From contig JASFHF010000059.1 of assembly GCA_050123375.1 (NCBI GenBank), positions 1 to 6,900 on the forward strand: a DNA stretch of 6,900 nucleotides. Direction: 5' to 3'. A program made the translations under genes and the position numbers. This DNA comes from JASFHF01 sp050123375. GTDB taxonomy: Bacteria > Pseudomonadota > Gammaproteobacteria > UBA12402. The notes under the pieces are model-generated. The model ran no database searches and was not told where the DNA came from. It was given only the letters and a program-made list of their open reading frames with translations. Below are positions 1 to 5,903 of this stretch, piece after piece. How positions within the stretch are numbered: position 1 is the stretch's first letter; every line of letters begins with the position of its first letter.

Positions 1-70
1 TTTCAAGCAAAAGAAGAGAAGCTTCACGAACAAAGAAATTTATTTTAATAACGAGATATTGGGGATAGCA

Positions 71-119
71 AGCACCCTTTTAGGGTGCTAAACAAAACCA
101 CCTTCTTAGAAGGTGGTTT
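71..119. mobile_element. Tandem hairpins: possible IS200/IS605-type element end, or terminator pair
   Basis: Two compact hairpins follow each other. The first has AGCACCCT (71-78) pairing with 82-89 around a TTT loop. The second has AAACCACCTT (95-104) pairing perfectly with 110-119 around a 5-base loop and is followed by CTTTACTTGAA. Transposons of the IS200/IS605 group carry short GC-rich subterminal hairpins and insert without target duplications. A fragment of a host gene begins in frame right after the second hairpin, which is what an insertion end or its scar would look like. No transposase is visible: bases 1-48 are open in one frame (15 codons to a TAA), too short to identify. The second stem followed by a short T-rich stretch could equally be a rho-independent terminator. 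The structure is certain; its identity is an inference. Confidence 0.4.
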
Positions 120-409
120 CTTTACTTGAAGAATTACTTAAAGGAATTAATGCAACAATGACGACAAATTGGCAGGCTTATTATTATCGCACACGCAATG
201 GTGCTGAAATTGATTTGGTTATTGATGGCTCATTTGGAATTTTACCAGTTGAAATTAAGTATGGAACTACAGTTAAAATGCGTCAATTGGTTACAATGAC
301 AAATTTTATTAAAGAACATCGCGTACCTTTTGGAATAGTCATTAATCAATCGCAAAAAGTCGAATGGTTAACTTCTGATATTGTGCAAATTCCAGTTGGT
401 TGGTTGTAG
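120..409 (+). pseudogene. C-terminal fragment of a DUF4143-type ATP-binding protein
   Basis: About 96 codons match the very end of the AAA_14/DUF4143 family, proteins of roughly 370-400 residues with an N-terminal P-loop ATPase and a C-terminal restriction-endonuclease-like fold. Seen here are NWQAYYYRTRNGAEIDLVI and LPVEIKYG; the D of AEID and the E-x-K of VEIK are the nuclease-fold acidic and lysine positions. The tail ends naturally with a TAG at 407-409. The ATPase, Walker motifs and most of the protein are missing. The only upstream in-frame start, a GTG at 113, lies inside a hairpin arm and has no ribosome binding site, so I read this as a 5'-truncated remnant and not a small gene. The junction with foreign-looking sequence is near base 120. 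Cellular roles of this family are poorly defined; some members resemble toxin-antitoxin or defence ATPases. Family call is firm, non-function likely. Confidence 0.75.
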
Positions 410-497
410 ATCTTAAGCGGGCGTTACGGTAAATTGACAAAAGCCGTTTAAAAACCATCCTATGAAAATATAATATAATTAAAGGATTAACATAATT

Positions 498-573
498 TGG
501 CTCCCCGAGCAAGACTCGAACTTGCGACCCAGTGGTTAACAGCCACTTGCTCTACCAACTGAGCTATCGGGGA
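498..573 (-). tRNA. tRNA-Asn (anticodon GTT)
   Basis: On the minus strand the 76 bases fold as a full cloverleaf. The acceptor stem pairs TCCCCGA with TCGGGGA, then comes discriminator G and an encoded CCA (498-500). The D arm is GCTC/GAGC with an AGTTGGTA loop. The anticodon stem AGTGG/CCACT encloses the loop CTGTTAA, giving anticodon GTT (plus-strand 538-540), which reads AAC and AAU codons. The T stem GCAAG/CTTGC carries the standard TTCGAGT loop. All arms pair without mismatch, so the gene should be functional. No clear hairpin terminator follows it toward lower coordinates. I saw no repeated copy of its 3' end in the window that would mark an integration site. Confidence 0.97.
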
Positions 574-595
574 ACTCTAAAAGTAGAAAGCAGAA

Positions 596-624
596 AGTAT
601 ATTCACATTAGATAATCTGGTCAA
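596..624 (-). promoter_or_regulatory. Sigma-70 promoter for tRNA-Asn
   Basis: Reading the minus strand, TTGACC (624-619) and TATACT (601-596) are separated by exactly 17 bases; each hexamer matches the sigma-70 consensus at five of six positions. The expected transcription start is near 588, about 15 bases before the mature tRNA end at 573. The -35 box lies inside the last codons of the upstream aminotransferase gene, so the tRNA can be transcribed on its own or by read-through from that operon. Confidence 0.75.
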
Positions 625-1801
625 TGAATAATTTTAGCCTATTTAATGCATTTGACAAGTTATCCATATCAACTGCATAAGAAATCCGCATTGATCCTGG
701 CAAACCAAAAGCTGTTCCAGGCGTAATGGCAACATGAGCCTCGGTCAATAAATGATCAGACAGTTCTATATCAGTTTTGATGCCTTTTGCGTTATCGATG
801 ATTGCCTGCATATTTGGGAAAGTATAGAAAGTTCCGTCAGATGGTGTTACTTCTACACCATTAATTGATGATAAGGTTTCGAATACATAATCATGCCGTT
901 GTTTAAAAGCCTGCAGCATGGTTTTTATGCAGGTTTGATCACCAGTTAAAGCAGCTTCAGTTGCCACTTGTGCTATCGAACAAGCGCACGAAGTGCTTTG
1001 TGATTGAATTTTTTGCATTGCATTGGTTATTTCAGCAGGAGATGCTGCATAACCAATACGCCATCCAGTCATCGCGTATGCTTTTGAAGGGCCGTTGACC
1101 ACGACTGTGCGTTCATACAATTCTGGACAAACATTTACAATATTACAAAAAGGCTCGCTGCGGAAAGCTATATGCTCATAAATATCATCAGTTATAATAT
1201 AAATTCCAGGATTTGCGAGCAAAACCTCAGCTAATGCTTTAAGTTCTTCTTTGGAGTAAATCGTTCCTGATGGATTCGAAGGGCTGTTTAAAATTATCAG
1301 TCTGGTTTTTTTGGTAATTGCTTGCTTGAGCTGTTCTGCAGTTATTTTGTATTTTTGCTCAATGTTAGTTGGAATAAAAACTGGTACAGCATCGGTAATT
1401 TTAACAATATCCGGATAGCTGACCCAATAAGGTGCTGGAATAATCACTTCATCGCCCGGGTTTAACAAGGCCATACAGGCATTAAAAATACATTGTTTTG
1501 CTCCAGCGGAAATAATAATTTGTTCTGGTTTGTATTTTAGATTATTTTCACGAACAAATTTATCGGCTACAGCCTGACGTAAAGATGGAATACCAGCAAC
1601 CGGCGTGTATTTGGTTTTGCCATCAGCCAGAGCGCGCCGCGCTGCTTCTTTGATAAATTCCGGCGTATCAAAATCAGGTTCACCGACGCTTAAACTAATA
1701 ATATCTTTACCTTGTGCTTTTAATTCATTAGCGCGTCCTGATAACATCATTGTAGGTGAGGGCGCAATACGGTTTACTAGTTTTGATAATTCAATTTTCA
1801 T
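608..1801 (-). CDS. aatA: Aspartate aminotransferase, class I PLP-dependent
   Basis: A 397-residue cytosolic enzyme that moves the amino group between aspartate and 2-oxoglutarate, linking oxaloacetate, aspartate and glutamate pools; some relatives also use prephenate. All hallmarks of fold-type I aminotransferases are present: GEPDFDTP (40-47), Y65 in TKYTPVAG, GAKQ (100-103), W126 in PYW, N176 in SPSNPSGT, D205 and Y208 in TDDIYE, the PLP-binding K240 in SKAYAMTGWRIGY, and substrate-carboxylate R372 in MRISYA. The reading frame stays open to 1999, but the extra residues do not fit the family, whereas MKIELS is the usual N-terminus of these enzymes; I therefore start at 1801. An ATG at 1816 overlapping the previous stop is an alternative with five more residues. 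There is no strong ribosome binding site; the gene begins 7 bases after the flavodoxin-ferredoxin gene and is probably translationally coupled to it. Confidence 0.93.
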   Translation of the reverse strand: MKIELSKLVNRIAPSPTMMLSGRANELKAQGKDIISLSVGEPDFDTPEFIKEAARRALADGKTKYTPVAGIPSLRQAVADKFVRENNLKYKPEQIIISAGAKQCIFNACMALLNPGDEVIIPAPYWVSYPDIVKITDAVPVFIPTNIEQKYKITAEQLKQAITKKTRLIILNSPSNPSGTIYSKEELKALAEVLLANPGIYIITDDIYEHIAFRSEPFCNIVNVCPELYERTVVVNGPSKAYAMTGWRIGYAASPAEITNAMQKIQSQSTSCACSIAQVATEAALTGDQTCIKTMLQAFKQRHDYVFETLSSINGVEVTPSDGTFYTFPNMQAIIDNAKGIKTDIELSDHLLTEAHVAITPGTAFGLPGSMRISYAVDMDNLSNALNRLKLFIDQII

Positions 1802-1808
1802 AAAAAAA

Positions 1809-2561
1809 TTACTCATATTGTGATACATTATAACGTTTTTGTTTGCCTTTATATAAAATCGCGTTTTGCGGACAGAAAGCCACACAACGCATACAAGCCA
1901 CGCAACCATCTTGTTTTTCTGGATAATCCTGCATTTTAATACACTTAGTAGGGCAAAGCCTAGCGCATACACCACATTTATTACATAAATTTTTATCAAT
2001 GGTGATATTTTTGCTCATTGATTGCCACGGTTTTTTGCTGCGGCTAAGTAAACGTACTAAATCAGATAGCAAAGGTATACGATGCCAACGTGCTTTACCT
2101 GCTAATAATAATTCTGCGAATTTAGCAGCTTTAGCGCGCATATTAGCAATTTTTTTCTTAATTTTTATAGGTGGTGGAATGGCTTTGCCGTAATTGCCAG
2201 GCATAATAAATTCACATGCGCCGATAGTTTTGTAACTTTTTTTAGTTAATACTTTTTTGAGTGGCCCCACAATCCCGCCGGAAAATCCTGCGAGTGAATC
2301 CAGCATAAAAATTTCCGTGCCGTCTGCATGCGGTAATTTATTGATAAAATCCCATACAAACGGGTAAGTAGAAAACATCGCAACTGGAAATGCAAGACCA
2401 ATAACATGTTTTAAATTTATGGTGTTGGGATCGCTATTTGTGATTTTATATAAATTAACTTCTTTGCCATGTTGTTGTAGTGCTTTAGCGATTTCATTAA
2501 CCACCAACAACGTATTGCCGGTTCCAGAAAAGTAATATATGTCAATAATGTTTCCTTGCAT
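1809..2561 (-). CDS. EFR1-type flavodoxin / 2x[4Fe-4S] ferredoxin protein
   Basis: A 250-residue cytosolic electron-transfer protein. Residues 1-150 look like a flavodoxin: a beta strand then FSGTGNT (11-17), the FMN phosphate loop, and later GLAFPV and LDSLAGFSGG loops. A basic linker (about 133-180) leads to a bacterial two-cluster ferredoxin: CNKCGVCARLCP (C193, C196, C199, C203) and CVACMRCVAFCP (C220, C223, C226, C230), all eight ligands intact. This layout matches the EFR1 family, for which the physiological partner is not established; flavodoxin-plus-ferredoxin fusions are most common in anaerobes. The start at 2561 is chosen because AAGGA sits 7 bases upstream and the FMN loop follows closely; a TTG at 2600 would add 13 residues but lacks this. 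It is the first gene of an operon with the aminotransferase. The pairing does not itself reveal a shared reaction. Confidence 0.9.
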   Translation of the reverse strand: MQGNIIDIYYFSGTGNTLLVVNEIAKALQQHGKEVNLYKITNSDPNTINLKHVIGLAFPVAMFSTYPFVWDFINKLPHADGTEIFMLDSLAGFSGGIVGPLKKVLTKKSYKTIGACEFIMPGNYGKAIPPPIKIKKKIANMRAKAAKFAELLLAGKARWHRIPLLSDLVRLLSRSKKPWQSMSKNITIDKNLCNKCGVCARLCPTKCIKMQDYPEKQDGCVACMRCVAFCPQNAILYKGKQKRYNVSQYE

Positions 2562-2568
2562 GGTTTTT

Positions 2569-2573
2569 TCCTT
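2569..2573 (-). promoter_or_regulatory. Ribosome binding site of the EFR1-type gene
   Basis: AAGGA on the minus strand, 7 bases before the ATG at 2561. It decides the start against the longer in-frame TTG at 2600. Confidence 0.75.
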
Positions 2574-2641
2574 AATTTGAAGATCTATATCGATCGCCAA
2601 TGAAGATGCCGGATTTATACTGCCACTCAGTTTAAATCGGA

Positions 2642-2684
2642 ACTCATGATTTTACAACCAGTTTGTTTTTGTAAAATCATGAGT
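2642..2684. repeat. Perfect 16-bp inverted repeat in the divergent intergenic region
   Basis: ACTCATGATTTTACAA (2642-2657) is matched exactly by its reverse complement at 2669-2684, around an 11-base spacer. It lies about 80 bases upstream of the EFR1-type start, in the 448-base gap between the minus-strand operon and the LuxR-type gene. No T tract follows either arm outside the stem, so it is not a typical rho-independent terminator. It could be an operator dyad, a small mobile-element scar or an mRNA leader hairpin; the sequence does not decide between them. Confidence 0.8.
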
Positions 2685-2724
2685 CAGTAAGCACAATCAT
2701 AGCTTTAATAGAACACAAGTATAT

Positions 2725-2775
2725 CATGCGCGGTAGCTGCCACAGAAATAAACCAAGTGGTAATTACCGCGCATG
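2725..2775. repeat. GC-rich imperfect inverted repeat
   Basis: CATGCGCGGTA (2725-2735) pairs perfectly with TACCGCGCATG (2765-2775). After a 3-base internal mismatch zone, GCCAC (2739-2743) pairs with GTGGT (2757-2761, one G-T pair), leaving a 13-base loop. The stem is much more GC-rich than its surroundings, unlike the AT-rich spacer around it. It resembles a REP-like palindrome or operator. The rest of the 2562-3009 gap (especially 2776-3000) holds no gene, clear promoter or RNA that I can support. Confidence 0.7.
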
Positions 2776-2997
2776 TGAAGTTTTTTAATAAATTTTATTG
2801 ATTTTTTGAGGATTTTAGGAATAAAATTTGCAGCAACAGTCAAAAATAAAAGTCGGATATATGTTCTAATGATGATCAATGCATTAGTTTAAAAGCTATA
2901 AGAAAGTTAGCTGGTTGGGATAATGACTTTTGGACGACGTTTTAATGGCTAAATTTTAATGAGGCAGCACTGGTTTTCTAGTTTTCTGTTAAGCTAT

Positions 2998-3001
2998 GGA
3001 G
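2998..3001 (+). promoter_or_regulatory. Ribosome binding site of the LuxR-type gene
   Basis: GGAG is placed 8 bases before the ATG at 3010, supporting that start codon. Confidence 0.65.
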
Positions 3002-3009
3002 TGCATTAA

Positions 3010-3861
3010 ATGGACAGCAAGGATGTAGAAAAAATGTTTTGTGTGCAGCATGCACAGGATGTACAAGAAATTTGTAAACCTTTGTTTAATAGTACAGCTA
3101 TTAATTATTTCTCTCATGTTAGAGCTACTTCCGATCACACTATAACAGGTGTTGCAAGTTCACAATCCTGGTTAAGGCACTATTTAAAAAGAGAATACTA
3201 TATTGCCGATGTGGGAAACGCTAGTTTTGATTCAGTACATTCTGGCTATTATATTTGGGATAATTCTTTTAGTAAGAGGCTTGATGCTACTTCGAAGATG
3301 TTTGTGAATCTTAATCAAGATATGCATGACTATAATTTTGGTCAAAGATTATTAGTAGTTGATAAATCAGCAAAATACATCTATAGCTATGTATTTGCAG
3401 CACCTAGTAATGATGAAAAAATGCCCCAAATATATCATGAAAATCGTGAAGTATTCTTAAATTTTATCAAATATTTTAAAAATGAGGTTCATCGAGATAA
3501 ATTTTTACGAAAGTACTTGCAAATAATTCAGCTAAAACCAAACAAATCACATGATTATTTTCATATCTGCGCTCACAAAATTCAGGACTATAGCCTGATT
3601 AATCAAAAAATTGCAGTAAAAAGATTTTACTATGATGTAGGAAATAATAGTAACTATTTAACTGAAAAAGAAATGCAGTGTTTGTACTTGTTGATACGAC
3701 AAAAAACTTTTAAGGATGTGGGTAAATTACTTAAAATCTCACCTAAAACCGTTGATAACCATGTTGAACATATGAAACAAAAAACCAACACCAATTCGGT
3801 AAGAGAATTGTGTGACTTTTTTCGTAGTAATCTATTATTTAATGCTGCTTTGAAATTATAG
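3010..3861 (+). CDS. LuxR-family transcription regulator with an unfamiliar N-terminal domain
   Basis: A 283-residue DNA-binding regulator. The C-terminal part (about 215-272) is a LuxR/GerE helix-turn-helix: LTEKEMQCLYLL, then KDVGKLLKISPKTVDNHVEHMKQKTN, with the family's E221, T247, V248, N250 and H251 in place. The recognition helix is about 244-259. The first 210 residues are not a response-regulator receiver: the aspartate/lysine pattern and the N-terminal DD pair are missing. Nor do I see an acyl-homoserine-lactone pocket signature. Aromatic-rich segments (STAINYFSHVRA at 28-39, SGYYIWDN at 78-85, SAKYIYSYVFAA at 120-131) suggest an alpha/beta PAS- or GAF-like sensor. It is therefore an orphan one-component regulator; its signal is unknown. 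It is transcribed toward the large GTPase gene 243 bases downstream and away from the EFR1 operon, either of which could be a target. There is no membrane segment, so it should act in the cytoplasm. Confidence 0.85.
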   Translation: MDSKDVEKMFCVQHAQDVQEICKPLFNSTAINYFSHVRATSDHTITGVASSQSWLRHYLKREYYIADVGNASFDSVHSGYYIWDNSFSKRLDATSKMFVNLNQDMHDYNFGQRLLVVDKSAKYIYSYVFAAPSNDEKMPQIYHENREVFLNFIKYFKNEVHRDKFLRKYLQIIQLKPNKSHDYFHICAHKIQDYSLINQKIAVKRFYYDVGNNSNYLTEKEMQCLYLLIRQKTFKDVGKLLKISPKTVDNHVEHMKQKTNTNSVRELCDFFRSNLLFNAALKL

Positions 3862-3973
3862 GTTATATACCGATCTCCTTTTGGCAGTTACAAATCTCGC
3901 ATCTTAAGGTGTAATGGGTATAGCTGAATCCCAGAGATGTTGCAGATAAGATATTAGCAAAATTAATTTAAAA

Positions 3974-4002
3974 TTCAAGTATAGGGAATTAGACCCTATA
4001 TA
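3974..4002 (+). promoter_or_regulatory. Dyad TATAGGG-N7-CCCTATA overlapping a weak promoter
   Basis: TATAGGG (3980-3986) and CCCTATA (3994-4000) form a perfect 7-bp dyad with a 7-base centre. The same stretch reads as a weak sigma-70 promoter: TTCAAG (3974-3979), a 17-base spacer and TATATA (3997-4002), about 100 bases before the GTPase start. A dyad spanning the spacer and -10 box is a good layout for an operator, possibly for the upstream LuxR-type protein. The dyad is certain, the promoter is weak, and the regulator assignment is only inference. The remainder of the 3862-4104 gap shows no gene. Confidence 0.35.
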
Positions 4003-4062
4003 CATGAAAACTTAAATGAGCATAATAGGCATCTGATTTTGGAATAGTGCTGCAAGATAAGG

Positions 4063-4080
4063 AACTCTAGTTTTAGAGTT
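4063..4080 (+). promoter_or_regulatory. Small leader hairpin before the GTPase gene
   Basis: AACTCTA (4063-4069) pairs with TAGAGTT (4074-4080) around a GTTT loop. It ends 12 bases before the Shine-Dalgarno sequence, so it would lie in the 5' leader of the mRNA. It may stabilise the message or shape translation. No T run follows, so it is not a terminator. Confidence 0.4.
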
Positions 4081-4092
4081 GGAAATTAATAT

Positions 4093-4098
4093 AGGAGG
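4093..4098 (+). promoter_or_regulatory. Consensus ribosome binding site of the GTPase gene
   Basis: A perfect AGGAGG ends 6 bases before the ATG at 4105. It is the strongest translation start signal in the window, which fits a gene that was recently, or still is, well translated. Confidence 0.85.
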
Positions 4099-4104
4099 AT
4101 TAGC

Positions 4105-4578
4105 ATGAGCATGTTTAAAATCATTAAAGATAAGATTAATAAGGAATTTAACCCTGTTTTACTGAATCAATTGATGCTCAAAAGTATTCCTAAATTGGAA
4201 GAAATAAAAGAGAAAGATTTAGTACTTTTTATTGGCGCTTTAGGAGCAGGAAAGAGCACAACTATTAATATGTTGCTTGGACAGAATTTTAAAAAGGTAT
4301 TATCAAAATATAAAAATAATAAAGGAAAAGATACTTTACGCCCAGCATTAATTATTAATAATCAAAATAGAAATTTGAAATTAGCAAGCATGGGACATAC
4401 TGACCAATCAGAAACTTTGTATCCAGAAGTATTTAAAAATGTAGATAAAAGTGATATTTATTTTTGTGATTGGCCCGGATTTCGAGATACTCGTGGAACA
4501 GAAGCTAGGCTTGCTATATTTTTAGCTAAGTTACTTACCATACAATATGCAGGTCAATATGCGGCGCAGTGGTTGTAA
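4105..4578 (+). CDS. P-loop GTPase N-terminal segment (segment 1 of 3)
   Basis: A 157-codon segment with the front half of a TRAFAC-class GTPase domain. A short helical lead (1-37) precedes beta strand LVLFI and the Walker A/G1 loop GALGAGKST (44-52, with K50 and S51 as the phosphate- and magnesium-binding pair). HTDQSETLYPEV (98-109) is a likely switch I with T104 as G2 candidate. CDWPGFRDTRG (121-131) is G3/switch II with D122 and G125. The style resembles septin/AIG1/dynamin-like GTPases more than translation factors. The segment stops at a TAA right where the next beta strand should begin; only the last few codons are out-of-frame noise. That strand, VVVIDY, is found in another frame immediately downstream. 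On its own this product lacks the rest of the G domain and would not fold as a complete GTPase. The start is secured by the AGGAGG upstream. Confidence 0.85.
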   Translation: MSMFKIIKDKINKEFNPVLLNQLMLKSIPKLEEIKEKDLVLFIGALGAGKSTTINMLLGQNFKKVLSKYKNNKGKDTLRPALIINNQNRNLKLASMGHTDQSETLYPEVFKNVDKSDIYFCDWPGFRDTRGTEARLAIFLAKLLTIQYAGQYAAQWL

Positions 4579-5903
4579 TTGATTACGAAACTGAACGCAA
4601 TAAAGCTTTACGTTTGCAAAAGCATCATGTAAAAGATGCAGAGTGTTTGGAAGAATTTATGAAAAAAAATTATGCTGAATCTAGCATATTCATTGTAAAT
4701 TGCAGGTTACAACCTACTGAATTTGATGTAAATACATTTACGGAAAATTTTTGTTCTACGTATGGTGTGAAAAAGAAAAATGTTCTTTTTATGACTCCAG
4801 AGATAATTAAATCAAAAATGGAACTTGCAGCATTCAGGAAAAGAATGTTAAGAAAATTGGGCAAACTTAAGGTTGTGAAAAAGGAGAACATAAAGATTAA
4901 AGAGTATGATGTAGAGCGTAGATATTTAAAAGAACTATTAATATTGAAGGCTAGTGAAGGGAACAAAATATTTACCGAACTATTTGCTATAAAAAAATTG
5001 TTAATGCATACGTCAGGAGATTTAAAAAACCTGCAAGTTGACAGCAAAAATACAAAAACAGAAATGGGCGTTTTAAATAAGCAAATAAAAGAATATAAAG
5101 AAAAGAAATTAAAATTGGAAACCAAATTACATCAAATACGGGAAACTATTAAAAACACTACAGATAAACTTTTATTAGAGCAAAAAAATAAAGACACACT
5201 AGTGCAAAAACTAATAAAGAACAAAGGTTCTCGAGAAAAAAATTATGTATCTGAATTAAAAAGTATAAAAAAGCAAAAGAAAAAATTACAGAAAAAGCTG
5301 GCTTCTTATAAAGATAAGTTAAAAGAATATGAAAATAAAAAAGCGCAGTTATTAGATGATCAAAAATCCATTAGAAATGAAATTGGAATTTTAAAGTATA
5401 AAAAAAGCGATATTTCTCAAAAAATTTCTTCCTCTGAAAAGAAAAAACAACAGCTTGATAATAAATTAACAGAATTAAACAAAAAGATATCACAATTAAA
5501 AACATCTAGCAAATTGGTTGAGGTTGAGGAAGCAAAAAAAACTTTTGCATTTTCTACAACTTACAGCGAATGGAATCGAAGAGGGGTGATAAAGGGTTTG
5601 TTCACGCAATTTCAGGCGTTTAGACGTATAAACAATGCTGAAATAAGTTTTAGAGGAAGATATGATTTAATTGATATTGAAATTATGTATAAAGATAAAT
5701 ATGGAAAGGAGTATCAAGCTAATAAATATCCTATAAATGTTAATGATCTTGTTCAAGATACAACAAAAATAAAAAACGAATTTTGGAAGCAAGAGTGGCA
5801 TATAGAAAAGCATAAGGAAATTTATGGGGATGTTATAGTATATAAATATGCTATTGACAATAGTGGCACAAGTGGAGGATACGTCAATCTTAGAGTGACA
5901 TAA
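4569..5903 (+). CDS. GTPase C-half, coiled coil and beta-rich domain (segment 2 of 3)
   Basis: A 444-codon open segment whose nominal GTG start overlaps the end of segment 1 by 10 bases and has no suitably spaced ribosome binding site. Residues 1-105 supply the missing part of the GTPase: beta strand VVVIDY, a helix, strand SSIFIVNCRL (where the G4 motif should be; N-C-R replaces the usual NKxD, so guanine specificity is uncertain) and strand NVLFM. Residues about 150-320 are a lysine/glutamate-rich coiled coil of SMC-like appearance. Residues about 325-444 change character: aromatic, strand-forming sequence (AFSTTYSEWNRRGV, AEISFRGRYDLIDIEIMY, GDVIVYKYAI, GGYVNLRVT) that suggests a beta-sandwich-like domain. 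The TAA at 5901 cuts this domain; its next strand follows in another frame. No signal peptide or membrane span. Function unknown; long-coiled-coil GTPases often remodel membranes or assemble into polymers. Confidence 0.8.
   Translation: MVVIDYETERNKALRLQKHHVKDAECLEEFMKKNYAESSIFIVNCRLQPTEFDVNTFTENFCSTYGVKKKNVLFMTPEIIKSKMELAAFRKRMLRKLGKLKVVKKENIKIKEYDVERRYLKELLILKASEGNKIFTELFAIKKLLMHTSGDLKNLQVDSKNTKTEMGVLNKQIKEYKEKKLKLETKLHQIRETIKNTTDKLLLEQKNKDTLVQKLIKNKGSREKNYVSELKSIKKQKKKLQKKLASYKDKLKEYENKKAQLLDDQKSIRNEIGILKYKKSDISQKISSSEKKKQQLDNKLTELNKKISQLKTSSKLVEVEEAKKTFAFSTTYSEWNRRGVIKGLFTQFQAFRRINNAEISFRGRYDLIDIEIMYKDKYGKEYQANKYPINVNDLVQDTTKIKNEFWKQEWHIEKHKEIYGDVIVYKYAIDNSGTSGGYVNLRVT

Noticed and set aside
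434..479. TTGACA and TATAAT boxes on the plus strand
   Set aside because: Spacing is 29 bases, and it would transcribe antisense to the tRNA.
1605..1823. Plus-strand open frame of 72 codons
   Set aside because: Entirely antisense to the well-supported aminotransferase; no ribosome binding site or recognisable protein.
1802..1999. N-terminal extension of the aminotransferase frame to 1999
   Set aside because: It overlaps the 3' part of the EFR1-type gene, adds 66 residues not found in the family, and MKIELS at 1801 matches the usual start.
1999..2193. Plus-strand open frame of 64 codons
   Set aside because: Antisense shadow of the ferredoxin/flavodoxin gene.
2850..2945. Plus-strand open stretch of 31 codons ending in a TAA (contains KAIRKLAGWDNDFWTTF)
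   Set aside because: Reads like a protein tail, but has no start, is short, and matches nothing I recognise; chance cannot be excluded.
4518..4524. ATTTTTA run as a possible -1 slippery site for the first frame break
   Set aside because: A -1 slip here would meet the TAA at 4527-4529, and the run does not fit X XXY YYZ.
4670..5125. Minus-strand open frame of 151 codons
   Set aside because: Phenylalanine/serine-rich mirror of the lysine-rich coiled-coil coding strand, a typical shadow.
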